From NCBI GenBank assembly GCA_947626895.1, contig CANQTY010000005.1, positions 1 through 51,224 on the forward strand: a DNA stretch of 51,224 nt. Direction: 5' to 3'. The notes under the pieces are model-generated. The model ran no database searches, was not told the DNA's origin, and worked only from the letters and a program-made list of their open reading frames with translations. This document shows, piece by piece, positions 16,516 through 27,364 of this stretch (the first letter of the stretch is position 1; every line of letters begins with the position of its first letter). Source of the DNA: an uncultured Bacilli bacterium. Its GTDB lineage: Bacteria > Bacillota_I > Bacilli_A > RFN20 > CAG-449. Position numbers and translations under genes: made by a program.

Positions 16516-17661
16516 TTAATTTACTAATTCAAATTGATATTCGTAATGATAGCTTGTAGGGAACATATGTACTTCTTCATCGAGAATCGTCTCTTTTAAA
16601 TTCAATATCCCATCAATAGAATGACCAGATAATCCCGTATAATAAAAGCTTAATTCATGGCTTTTTTGATATATTTTGATTGAATTTGGAAGAACATCTT
16701 TACCATAAGAATAATAATATGCATCCGTTGAATTATTCTCTTTTAAATCAGTAAAACTGCCACTTCCTAAATCTAGATTTCCAAAAACTGAGCCATCATC
16801 TAAAAATGTAATGGTTTTGCCTTTATTATTTTCATTCATTTCTTGAACATAAGTAGAATATTTACCACCTTGATCTTCTTTACTAGTAAGTTCACCATAG
16901 GCATTATAAACTTTGATATTTTTAAAAAGGTAAGTTTTTCCTTTGACATCATCATAAAATTGAGAAGGTACTGCAAAGGATGTTTTTCCAATTTGACTCA
17001 ATATCATCGTTTGAGTTATAGGTAAATAAGAATCGATAATTGTTTCCGTTTTAACATAAGAAACCATTTTATTTTCATCAAATTGAATGGTGACATTATA
17101 ATCTTTTGTATTTTGTCCATTAAAATAATCCTTTAAATTTAAGACAAGATTTTCCGCGATATATTGATTATTTATTGCATCAAAAGTAAAAGAATTAAAT
17201 AAATTAGAGATAGGATTAAAAAGATATTCTTTGATATAGTTTTGATATTTTTTCACAATTGTATTAAGCTCTAGACTATCATTTTCATGATTATCTTTGA
17301 TCCATCTTTTCTCATCCGTGGAGCTAAATGTGATATATTCTTGATTGATTTTAGTATAAATGGAACTAACCTCATTTGCACTTCCAGGAATATCTAAAGG
17401 TTCTCTATAAAAATGTTCATAAAGTTTTTCTTTATTTTCTAGTTTTACATCTACAGAACGAGTTATAAGATTATGTTCTTCATATTTTTGCTCCACGAAA
17501 AAGGAAAAGTTACTACCATCATAGTTTTTTAATGTATCTTTCCAATCGGAATCATTCATTGGATTAAGTTCAATTAAAAATTTCTGTTTTTCACAAGATA
17601 TACATCCTATGGATAACATGAATAAGGAAGTAATTAAAATGGATTTTTCAATTTTTTTCAT
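16516..17661 (-). CDS. Lipoprotein with shared C-terminal domain, unknown
   Basis: A 381-residue protein with a lipoprotein-type signal (LSIGCISC, lipidation likely at the last Cys), so it is exposed on the outer face of the membrane. Residues about 245-381 are related to the whole mature part of the neighbouring lipoprotein at 17770: both have GK(T/K)Y(L/V)F, DDG/NDGkVfG, DLG(S/A)G(S/T)F and a closing GI/VLxL segment. The N-terminal 240 residues are unique to this copy. The family is not recognised. Its ribosome binding site is poor and its promoter is not clear. Confidence 0.7.
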   Translation of the reverse strand: MKKIEKSILITSLFMLSIGCISCEKQKFLIELNPMNDSDWKDTLKNYDGSNFSFFVEQKYEEHNLITRSVDVKLENKEKLYEHFYREPLDIPGSANEVSSIYTKINQEYITFSSTDEKRWIKDNHENDSLELNTIVKKYQNYIKEYLFNPISNLFNSFTFDAINNQYIAENLVLNLKDYFNGQNTKDYNVTIQFDENKMVSYVKTETIIDSYLPITQTMILSQIGKTSFAVPSQFYDDVKGKTYLFKNIKVYNAYGELTSKEDQGGKYSTYVQEMNENNKGKTITFLDDGSVFGNLDLGSGSFTDLKENNSTDAYYYSYGKDVLPNSIKIYQKSHELSFYYTGLSGHSIDGILNLKETILDEEVHMFPTSYHYEYQFELVN

Positions 17662-17769
17662 ACCGTTTTTCTCTTTTCTAACTAGAAATAGACTTTTTTA
17701 TTTGTAAAATAAAGTAAAAGTTACATTTTTTTAATTGGTCAAATTAACTTTTTCTATACGTTTTTAATA

Positions 17770-18384
17770 TTAATCAACAATAACTTGGCTAGTAAAATCT
17801 ATAAAATATGAAGATGGTTCGTCTGTTTCCTCGAGTGGAATATTTATTAAAAGAACTAATACTCCTTCAAGTGAGTCACCTTTCATACTATACTGTTCAT
17901 TCTTTTTTCCTTCATTATCTTCCATAAATACTTCAACACTATTTTTCTTTAAGGATGTATCACAAGTATAATAAAAAACACCATCTGAATCTGGATCCGT
18001 TGCTAAACTATCAAAAGTTCCTGCCCCTAAATCACACGTTCCTAATACTTTTCCATCATTTGTAAATTCAATGTAGCATCCTTCATTTGCTAAATTTAGT
18101 ACTTCCATCATCCCAAACATGTCAGTAGATATTTCAGGAGCGCTTGTAACCGCGGTTCCATCTTCATCAACGATTTTTAAATCATTAAATACATACTTTT
18201 TTCCTGTTACATCGTCAACTATTACTTCAGGAGTAGTTGGTTCTTCACTTGATGATGGCTTACTTTCTACACTCTCAGGTGTTAAACTATTTTGACTAGA
18301 TAAGTTTTCTTGATTACAAGAAACAAAACCTATTGATAACATAAATAATGAGGTAAGAAGACATACTTTTTTAAGTTTTTTCAT
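17770..18384 (-). CDS. Lipoprotein, short paralogue of the 16516 gene, unknown
   Basis: The protein has 204 residues. The signal MKKLKKVCLLTSLFMLSIGF ends at VSC, very close to that of the neighbour. A Ser/Glu/Pro linker (about 25-55) then leads to one globular domain with GKKYVFNDLKIV, GKVLGTCDLGAGTF and YYTC. That domain matches the C-terminal third of the 381-residue neighbour, so the pair arose by duplication with N-terminal change. AGGAGG lies six bases ahead of the ATG and a TTGACG promoter is upstream. Function unknown. Confidence 0.72.
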   Translation of the reverse strand: MKKLKKVCLLTSLFMLSIGFVSCNQENLSSQNSLTPESVESKPSSSEEPTTPEVIVDDVTGKKYVFNDLKIVDEDGTAVTSAPEISTDMFGMMEVLNLANEGCYIEFTNDGKVLGTCDLGAGTFDSLATDPDSDGVFYYTCDTSLKKNSVEVFMEDNEGKKNEQYSMKGDSLEGVLVLLINIPLEETDEPSSYFIDFTSQVIVD

Positions 18385-18423
18385 AAAGTTCCTCCTTTAT
18401 TAGTGTTGCCACTTATTAATTTT

Positions 18424-18453
18424 ATGTTAACATTTTATGCTTTCTTTCGTCAA
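18424..18453 (-). promoter_or_regulatory. Promoter of the short lipoprotein gene
   Basis: -35 TTGACG (18448-18453), 18 bases, -10 TAACAT (18424-18429), 39 bases ahead of the ATG. Confidence 0.55.
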
Positions 18454-18498
18454 GAAAGGGTATTTGCATCAGCGGTAAATAAATATACCTACAAAATA

Positions 18499-18538
18499 AA
18501 AAAACTTCATTTTTTAAAATAAGAATATGAAGTTTTTT
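18499..18538 (-). terminator. Terminator of the metK-speA-speB operon
   Basis: A 12-base stem, AAAAAACTTCAT against ATGAAGTTTTTT, lies 20 bases after the speB stop with T runs on either strand. It is AT-rich but long. Confidence 0.7.
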
Positions 18539-18558
18539 AATACGTTTTAATGGTTTAC

Positions 18559-19440
18559 TTATTTTTTACCATATTTTTGATAATGGAGTAAAAGTACCAT
18601 TTCTCGAAGAACTTTACATGCTACCGCAGTAGAAACACCACTTGCATCATAATGTGGGGATAATTCTACAATATCCGCGCCAACGATGTTATTTAATTTG
18701 CGCATATCTAAGATTGCTTGTTGGAGTTCTTTATAAGAGATTCCTCCTGCTTCAGGGGTCCCTGTTCCAGGAAAAATAGAAGGATCTAATACATCTAAAT
18801 CAATCGTAATATAAATAGGTTCATCTTTCCACGCTTCAATGCGTTCATTTAAACCTTCTAAATCATATTTATGAAGATAAGTATGTCCTTCATCTGCCCA
18901 ATAAAATTCACTAGAGTCTCCAGAACGGATACCAAATTGAGCAATACGACCATCTCCTAGAAGGTCATAGCATTTTCTTAATACAGTCGCATGAGATAAT
19001 TTTCTTCCTAAAAATTCCTCTCTTAAGTCGGTATGGGCATCAAAATGAATGATATGTAAAGAAGGATATTTTTTTACATATTCACGAATTGTACCAAGAG
19101 TGACTAGATGTTCTCCCCCAATCATCATGACCTTTTTATTGTCGTTTAATATTCCTTTTGTAATTCTTGAGATCTCTTTTAAACTACCCTCGACATCCCC
19201 TAAAGGAAGCTCTAAATCTCCAATATCACAAGTAGGAACATCTTTTAAATCCATATCAAAGTAAGGTGAATACCATTCTAAACCGATGGAATCCTCTCTT
19301 ATTGCACTTCCCGCAAAACGAGTTCCAGGGCGAAAAGAACATGTCGCATCCATTGGCGAGGAAAAGATGACAACTTCGGCATCTTTATATTCACTTTCAC
19401 AACTTTGAAATACACAAGTATTCTTTTTTAAATGCATCAT
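18559..19440 (-). CDS. speB: Agmatinase
   Basis: A ureohydrolase of 293 residues. The binuclear manganese site is complete: GGEH, FDAHTDLR and DLDVLDPS motifs. GTGTPEAGG and the closing DIVELSPHYD match SpeB agmatinases more than arginases. It converts agmatine to putrescine and urea. I start at the ATG at 19440, two bases after the speA stop, where GAAGG in the end of speA serves as ribosome binding site. A longer frame from 19461 would overlap speA. It is directly coupled to the arginine decarboxylase, which makes its substrate. Confidence 0.93.
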   Translation of the reverse strand: MMHLKKNTCVFQSCESEYKDAEVVIFSSPMDATCSFRPGTRFAGSAIREDSIGLEWYSPYFDMDLKDVPTCDIGDLELPLGDVEGSLKEISRITKGILNDNKKVMMIGGEHLVTLGTIREYVKKYPSLHIIHFDAHTDLREEFLGRKLSHATVLRKCYDLLGDGRIAQFGIRSGDSSEFYWADEGHTYLHKYDLEGLNERIEAWKDEPIYITIDLDVLDPSIFPGTGTPEAGGISYKELQQAILDMRKLNNIVGADIVELSPHYDASGVSTAVACKVLREMVLLLHYQKYGKK

Positions 19441-19442
19441 TT

Positions 19443-20924
19443 TTAATTTCCTTCTTTCCATTGATCTTGATCAATTACTTGAATCATACCTAAGGGTGAG
19501 TCTTTAATAATTGTTCCCCCGCTAGATTCATAAAATTCATATATTTCTATTAAATTTTTAGAGATGATTTCTCCAGGAATTAATAAGGGTATTCCAGGAG
19601 GGTAAATCATCACTGATTCAGAACATATTTCGCCTTCGGCTTTAGAAATAACAACTCTTTTACTCGGTGCATGATAAGCTTCTCTAGGACGTACATAAAT
19701 ATCTCCGTAGTCAAAGATGAAGTTTTTCATAGGAATCTTTTTTCCACCTTCATAATATAAAGAAGAGATTTCTTTAAATGCTTTGATTAGATGGTCTACA
19801 TCCTCTTTGGTAGAACCAATTGCTAAGATAGCTAAAACTAGATACGTTTCTGCAAGTTCAAGTTGAATATTAAATTTCTTTCTTAATAAATGCATGATTT
19901 CAAAACCTGAATGACCTAGTTCTCTTACGGCAATAACAAGACGTGTTTCGTCAAAACTAAACTGCCCATTTCCTGTTTTTTCTCCATAAGATGGAGTTAA
20001 ACATAGAATTCCTGGAATTTTATTTAATTCATTTCTTGCATAACTTGCTAATGCTAAATTTTGACTTAAAATATCATGTCCATGAAAGACCATATATTTT
20101 CTTGCTGCATCTAAACTAGCAAGTAAAAGATGACTTGGAGAAGTCGAACCAAACATTGCATAAACTTTTAATAATTTTTCGTAACTTACTCTATCACCTT
20201 TTAAAAGTAAAGCTGATGATTGAGTTAAACTACCCATGGTTTTATGAATCGATACTGCCGATACGTCTGCTCCTGCTTCCATTGCAGAGAGAGGTAAAGA
20301 TTCATGAAAATGGAAATGTGCTCCATGAGCCTCATCGACTAAAACAAGCATATTTCTTTTATGTGCTTCTTTAACAACTGAAGCAATATCACATGTAACT
20401 CCAAAATATGTAGGATTAATGATAAAAACAGCTTTAGCATCAGGATTTTCATCCATCGCTTTTATATAATCTTCAACTAAAATATTATTTGCAATTCCTA
20501 AATATTGATCATATTGAGGTTCTACAAAGATAGGAAACGCTCCTGAAACAATTAAAGAATTAATCACCGATTTATGGACATTTCTAGGTAAAATAATCTT
20601 TTCATTGGCATTTACTGTGCCCATGATCATCATCATGATACCTGAAGTTGTACCGTTTATTAAAAAGATTGCTTTATCCGCGCCATAGGCATCCGCTAAA
20701 AGATTGGCACTTTGTTCTATAACTCCTCCACCTCGATATAAAACATCAATTCCAATTGGAGCATTTACATCATAACGAAAGGCATCAATACCAATAACAT
20801 CACTCAATTCGGTATGAATTCTTCCCATTTTATGTCCTGGAACATCAAATGGAATCGGATTAGAGGCAACATACTCTTTTAAAGCAGTGAGTAATGGAGT
20901 CTTTTCTTGTTCTTTTAAGTCCAT
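19443..20924 (-). CDS. speA: Arginine decarboxylase (Orn/Lys/Arg decarboxylase family)
   Basis: A 493-residue PLP enzyme of the Bacillus SpeA type. PGHKMG near residue 30, NGTTSGIMM, VDEAHGAHF and the PLP-lysine site VSIHKTMGSLTQSS identify the family, and the C-terminal YPPGIP segment is typical. It decarboxylates arginine to agmatine. Lysine decarboxylase is the main alternative from sequence alone, but agmatinase directly downstream supports arginine. It starts one base after the metK stop with a weak AAGAG upstream, so translation probably depends on coupling to metK. Confidence 0.9.
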   Translation of the reverse strand: MDLKEQEKTPLLTALKEYVASNPIPFDVPGHKMGRIHTELSDVIGIDAFRYDVNAPIGIDVLYRGGGVIEQSANLLADAYGADKAIFLINGTTSGIMMMIMGTVNANEKIILPRNVHKSVINSLIVSGAFPIFVEPQYDQYLGIANNILVEDYIKAMDENPDAKAVFIINPTYFGVTCDIASVVKEAHKRNMLVLVDEAHGAHFHFHESLPLSAMEAGADVSAVSIHKTMGSLTQSSALLLKGDRVSYEKLLKVYAMFGSTSPSHLLLASLDAARKYMVFHGHDILSQNLALASYARNELNKIPGILCLTPSYGEKTGNGQFSFDETRLVIAVRELGHSGFEIMHLLRKKFNIQLELAETYLVLAILAIGSTKEDVDHLIKAFKEISSLYYEGGKKIPMKNFIFDYGDIYVRPREAYHAPSKRVVISKAEGEICSESVMIYPPGIPLLIPGEIISKNLIEIYEFYESSGGTIIKDSPLGMIQVIDQDQWKEGN

Positions 20925-20925
20925 C

Positions 20926-22098
20926 TTAAAGTCTCTTCATCAATTCTTTGATTTCTTGTACTTTATCTAGTTTTTCCCATGGACAATTGACATCTGGGCG
21001 ACCAAAATGTCCATAATTAGATAAATCTCGATAATGGAATTCTGGCTTTGTTAAAGAGAAATTCTTGATAATCATGCCAGGACGTAAATCAAACAATTTG
21101 TTGATAATAGTTAAGATTTTTTCCTTGCTAATCTTTTCAGTATTAAATGTTTCTATAGCAATTGAGATAGGATGAGACATTCCAATTCCATAGCTCAATT
21201 GAATTTCTAGCATATCTGCGACTCCCGCAGCAACAAGATTTTTAGCTACATAACGTGCAGCATAAGCAGCACTTCGATCCACTTTAGAAGGATCTTTTCC
21301 TGAGAAAGCCCCTCCACCTGAACGAGCTTTACCTCCATAAGTATCTACAATAATTTTTCTACCTGTTAAACCTGTATCTCCAGCAGGTCCACCTAAAACA
21401 AATCTTCCAGTTGGGTTAATAAAATATTTAAAATCTGTGTTTAAATGGAAACTTTTTACGACAGGAACCATGATTTTATCATGAATAAAGGCTTTAAATT
21501 CATCTAAAGAAACATTTTCATCATGCTGACATGACATTAAAATCGTATCGACACGAATATCATGTGTATAATCAATTGTCACTTGAGCTTTCATATCAGG
21601 TCGAGCACCAATAAATGAACCATCTTTTCTTAAAGAAGTTGCTAAACGAACTAATTTATGCGCCATAACAATAGGTAAAGGCATATAATTTTCTGTTTCA
21701 TTCGAGGCATAGCCAAACATCATGCCTTGGTCTCCTGCGCCGATATTTTCTAAAGAATCTCCATCAACTCCTTGAGCGATATCAAGTGATTGATGTTTAA
21801 TGCGGTTTTCAATTTTACATGTATTTCCATTAAAAAGATATTCGTCTTTATCATAACCGATATCTAAAATGACTTTTTTAGCAATATTTTCATAGTCGAT
21901 GATGTCGTTATTATGTAATGTAATTTCTCCGCCGATTAAAAGATAATCTGTGGTGGCAAAACATTCACATGCCACACGTGCATTCGCGTCGCTTTTTAAA
22001 CATTCATCTAAAATTGCGTCTGCGATTTGATCACAAACCTTGTCAGGATGTCCTTCTGAAACAGATTCAGAAGTAAATAAAATTTTTGTTTCTTCCAT
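20926..22098 (-). CDS. metK: S-adenosylmethionine synthase
   Basis: A 390-residue enzyme making SAM from ATP and methionine. The GHPDKVCDQIADAILD start, GAGDQGMMFGYA and the GGGAFSGKDPSKVDRS loop are all canonical. Its ribosome binding site AGGAG is the 3' arm of a perfect seven-base hairpin (22105-22121), so translation is probably gated. It sits between a small HTH-like gene and speA/speB. SAM is also the aminopropyl source for spermidine, but no speD or speE is present here. Confidence 0.97.
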   Translation of the reverse strand: MEETKILFTSESVSEGHPDKVCDQIADAILDECLKSDANARVACECFATTDYLLIGGEITLHNNDIIDYENIAKKVILDIGYDKDEYLFNGNTCKIENRIKHQSLDIAQGVDGDSLENIGAGDQGMMFGYASNETENYMPLPIVMAHKLVRLATSLRKDGSFIGARPDMKAQVTIDYTHDIRVDTILMSCQHDENVSLDEFKAFIHDKIMVPVVKSFHLNTDFKYFINPTGRFVLGGPAGDTGLTGRKIIVDTYGGKARSGGGAFSGKDPSKVDRSAAYAARYVAKNLVAAGVADMLEIQLSYGIGMSHPISIAIETFNTEKISKEKILTIINKLFDLRPGMIIKNFSLTKPEFHYRDLSNYGHFGRPDVNCPWEKLDKVQEIKELMKRL

Positions 22099-22104
22099 AC
22101 TTTA

Positions 22105-22121
22105 CTCCTGCAAAGCAGGAG
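22105..22121 (-). promoter_or_regulatory. Hairpin enclosing the metK ribosome binding site
   Basis: On the minus strand CTCCTGC (22115-22121), loop TTT, GCAGGAG (22105-22111). The stem is seven bases and GC-rich. The AGGAG of metK is inside the 3' arm, six bases from the ATG at 22098. There is no T run after it on the minus strand, so it is not a terminator for the upstream gene. Confidence 0.75.
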
Positions 22122-22123
22122 CA

Positions 22124-22315
22124 CTATTTTTTCTTCCTACTTTGCGCCTTTAAATTATTGCTTTTTTCATTCTTAAAGTCAATCATATTAATTTTATTTA
22201 AGAAAAGTTCTTGGGGAGTTATTCCCGTGACTTTTTGAATCACGTCATAATCCATTCCTAGTTCAAAAAAAGTCTCTGCAAGTTTGAATTGTTCTTGATG
22301 TTTTTTTGTTTTCAT
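22124..22315 (-). CDS. Small helix-turn-helix-like protein, unknown
   Basis: A 63-residue protein: basic, helical, and without a membrane segment. FELGMDYDVIQKVTGITPQE resembles the GxxxxxIxxxTGLsxeE helix-turn-helix seen at the ends of some nuclease/transposase families and in small regulators. The remaining 25 residues are basic. A good GGGGTGA lies six bases ahead of the ATG. It is first in the metK-speA-speB unit, 25 bases upstream of metK. It could regulate the operon, but that is only inference from position. Confidence 0.65.
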   Translation of the reverse strand: MKTKKHQEQFKLAETFFELGMDYDVIQKVTGITPQELFLNKINMIDFKNEKSNNLKAQSRKKK

Positions 22316-22409
22316 TTTCTTTCACCCCTATTAGTATTAGTATGTGAAGAATAGAAAAACATAATCATCTAAAGATGAAATTTATAAATGAACTATGTGA
22401 GGTAACTAT

Positions 22410-23822
22410 TTATTTTCTACTTTTTAAAATTTCTCGAGCAATTTTAACTCCATTTGCGCCAGCTTGAGCTAAGCCTCGAGTAATTCCTGCGCCATCTCCA
22501 CCAACATAAAGATTTTTAATTTTGGTTTCAAAATGCTCATCACAAGCGATACGATCACTATAAAATTTTGCTTCTACTCCATAAAAGAGGGTATGGTCAT
22601 TTGCAATACCTGGAGTTACAACATTTAAAGCGGTCATCATTTCAATCAAAGATTGCATCGTTTTATAAGGTAAAATTAAGCCTAAATCCCCTGGCACTGC
22701 TTCTTTTAATGTAGGGCGAACAAAGCCTTCATCAATTCTTCTTTTTGTTGATCTTCTTCCTGCTTTAATATCGCCATATTTTTGGACAATGACAGAGCCT
22801 CCACTTAATTTATTGGCTAAAGAAGAGATTTCTTCTGCATATTGATTTGGATCTTTAAAGGGTTCAGAAAATTCATGAGAAACAAGTAAAGCAAAGTTTG
22901 TATTTTGACTTCCTAGCTCAATAGAATGGTAAGAATGACCATTGCAGACCATGATGCCATTATGGTTTTCAATAACTACATGACCACTGGGGTTGGAACA
23001 AAATGTTCTTACTTGTGTACCTACGGAGGTGTTATAGATAAATTTTCCTTCATATAAATAACGATTAATATCATCCATAATGATGTTATTTGTTTCCACT
23101 CGAACACCGATATCAACGCGGTTATTGGTGACTTCGATGCCATGTTTCATCATCATCGAGGATAACCATTGTGCTCCAGGTCTACCCACACCTAAAGAGA
23201 CGGCATCCGCTTCAATTACTTCACCGTTTTTTAAGATAACACCTTTTACTTTATTATCTTCTACAACAATATCTATGACTTCGCATTTAAAGCGATAATC
23301 TACATGACCCTTCATCGCTTCAAAGATATTTTTTAAGACATTTAAATTGAGTTCAGTACCTAAATGTCTTACTTCTGAACGGAGCAATTTTAGACCAACT
23401 GATATAGCTTTTTTTTCAATTTCAAAAACTTCTTTCGTGTTAGGATTTGTTAATTCTTTTGGTGCTCCATATTGAAGTTGAATTTGATCTACATAACGGA
23501 TTAATTCAATGACTTCTTCTGTCGATAAATAATCGGTCATCCATCCTCCAAAATCGCTTGTGATATTAAATTTTCCATCAGAAAAAGCCCCACATCCCCC
23601 AAAACCAGAAGTCATAGAACAAGCAGGTTTACAACCTGAATTTCCATAGATATCTTTAGGACATTGTTTAATCTTTTTCTCTAAAATAGGACAATTTCGA
23701 TGATAAATATCATTTCCTTTATCAATTAAAAGAACTTTTAAATTTGGATCATTATGCATGAGTTCATAGGCAGTATAGATGCCCATAGGACCTGCTCCAA
23801 CAATAACGACATCATACTTCAT
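22410..23822 (-). CDS. FAD-dependent dehydrogenase (COG2509-like)
   Basis: The protein has 470 residues. The N-terminal Rossmann motif GAGPMG (9-14) binds FAD, and the closing GGDGAGITRGLAQAGANGVK contacts the flavin end, as in the COG2509 dehydrogenase family. Five cysteines at 44, 54, 64, 68 and 77 flank the SGFGGCGAFSDGK block, a typical but uncharacterised feature of this family. The natural substrate is unknown. The ATG follows the purA stop directly (TAAATG) with AAAGGAAAT ahead. It is the last gene of the hpt-purB-purA operon, so a link to purine or redox metabolism is conceivable but unproven. Confidence 0.85.
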   Translation of the reverse strand: MKYDVVIVGAGPMGIYTAYELMHNDPNLKVLLIDKGNDIYHRNCPILEKKIKQCPKDIYGNSGCKPACSMTSGFGGCGAFSDGKFNITSDFGGWMTDYLSTEEVIELIRYVDQIQLQYGAPKELTNPNTKEVFEIEKKAISVGLKLLRSEVRHLGTELNLNVLKNIFEAMKGHVDYRFKCEVIDIVVEDNKVKGVILKNGEVIEADAVSLGVGRPGAQWLSSMMMKHGIEVTNNRVDIGVRVETNNIIMDDINRYLYEGKFIYNTSVGTQVRTFCSNPSGHVVIENHNGIMVCNGHSYHSIELGSQNTNFALLVSHEFSEPFKDPNQYAEEISSLANKLSGGSVIVQKYGDIKAGRRSTKRRIDEGFVRPTLKEAVPGDLGLILPYKTMQSLIEMMTALNVVTPGIANDHTLFYGVEAKFYSDRIACDEHFETKIKNLYVGGDGAGITRGLAQAGANGVKIAREILKSRK

Positions 23823-26398
<2,576 letters not shown>

Positions 26399-26405
26399 AT
26401 TTTAC

Positions 26406-26951
26406 CTACTTAATATATTTTGGATTAATGACTCCGACATAAGGTAAATTACGATATGCTTCATTATAATCAAGTCCATATCCAATCACAAATTTATTTT
26501 CAATTTCAAAGCCTACATATTTTGCTTGAATGGGAACTTCTCTTCTTTCTTTTTTATCAAGTAACACACACATTTCACAAGATAAACATCCTTGAGCTTT
26601 AAAATATTGTTTTAATTGATAATACGTAAGACCTGTATCGATTATATCCTCAATTAATAAGATATCTCTTCCTCGAATTTCAAAATTCGAATTAGAAATC
26701 GTGACATTTCCAGTCGTTGAGGTCGTATTTCCAATATAGCTTGATGCTTTAATAAATTCGATACGACAATCGATATGGATATTTTTCATTAAGTCCGCGA
26801 AAAAAAAGATAGCACCCTTTAATGTGCAGACGATTGTAAGAGGGGCGTTTTGATAATCTTCATTAATTTTTAATGCAAGTTCTTCCGCTTTCTTACGAAT
26901 TTCTTCTTCTGATAAAAGAATTTCACTAACGATGTCTTCAGGATAATTCAT
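26406..26951 (-). CDS. hpt: Hypoxanthine-guanine phosphoribosyltransferase
   Basis: A purine salvage enzyme of 181 residues, normal length for Hpt, transferring PRPP's ribose phosphate to hypoxanthine or guanine. The PRPP loop is LLIEDIIDTGLTY; the N-terminal KGAIFFFADL and C-terminal FVIGYGLDYNEAYRNLPYVG match. Start at the ATG at 26951 because GGAGG lies three to four bases before it. A longer frame through a TTG (26963) would hide that site. IMP made here is the substrate for PurA, two genes downstream. Confidence 0.96.
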   Translation of the reverse strand: MNYPEDIVSEILLSEEEIRKKAEELALKINEDYQNAPLTIVCTLKGAIFFFADLMKNIHIDCRIEFIKASSYIGNTTSTTGNVTISNSNFEIRGRDILLIEDIIDTGLTYYQLKQYFKAQGCLSCEMCVLLDKKERREVPIQAKYVGFEIENKFVIGYGLDYNEAYRNLPYVGVINPKYIK

Positions 26952-26967
26952 ATTGACCTCCAAAAAG

Positions 26968-27004
26968 AAAACACGTAAACATCATACCATAGCTTACGTG
27001 TTTT
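26968..27004 (-). terminator. Terminator of the rnf operon, with an extended -10 box in its loop
   Basis: An 11-base stem, AAAACACGTAA against TTACGTGTTTT, followed on the minus strand by C and five T. It lies 30 bases after the rnfB stop. The 15-base loop contains TGG-TATGAT (26981-26989), an extended -10 that would start hpt transcription about 23 bases ahead of its ATG. Confidence 0.78.
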
Positions 27005-27034
27005 TAAAATTGAAATGATAGGTTTTTTCTTTTT

Positions 27035-27364
27035 TTATTCGCTGACTTTTAAAGTTTCACCATTTGGTCCAGGTGTGCTATTTAAATAAGTCACGATTGT
27101 TTGAGCTTTATCTTGTTTAATCACTTTACACATACGTACTTTCGTGACCTTTCCTTCGATAATAGCATCTACTAAACCTGCACAACCAGGATATCCACAG
27201 GCACCGCAATTGGCACCAGGCATATTTTTCATAACTTCCGCTTTACGTGGATCTTCTTGCACGGATAAAAATTTATCTGCAAGAGCAAGAACAACACCTA
27301 AAATAATGGCGATAACAACGATTACCGCGGCAGCAATTAACATTGATTGATAGTTAAATTCCAT
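27035..27364 (-). CDS. rnfB: RnfB-like protein, truncated to anchor and one [4Fe-4S] motif
   Basis: A protein of 109 residues. The N-terminal span is about 7-30. Next comes the RnfB Fe-S domain: NCGACGYPGCAGL with Cys 53/56/61 and a fourth Cys at 79. Full RnfB proteins are about 180-330 residues and continue with a ferredoxin-like domain bearing two more [4Fe-4S] clusters. Here the frame ends at 27035 and a terminator follows within 65 bases, so the shortness is real and not a frameshift seen in this window. It starts directly after the stop of the 63-residue gene, behind AAGGAGG. Confidence 0.87.
   Translation of the reverse strand: MEFNYQSMLIAAAVIVVIAIILGVVLALADKFLSVQEDPRKAEVMKNMPGANCGACGYPGCAGLVDAIIEGKVTKVRMCKVIKQDKAQTIVTYLNSTPGPNGETLKVSE

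Noticed and set aside
22099-22200. SAM-III (SMK) riboswitch upstream of metK
   Set aside because: SMK boxes also hide a ribosome binding site, but they need a longer three-way junction. Here the leader is 25 bases directly after a gene and shows only a simple stem with a 3-base loop.
27035-27364. RnfB as a fragment caused by a frameshift
   Set aside because: The next 65 bases contain a strong terminator and then hpt, with no Fe-S motif in any frame, so there is no lost half within this window.
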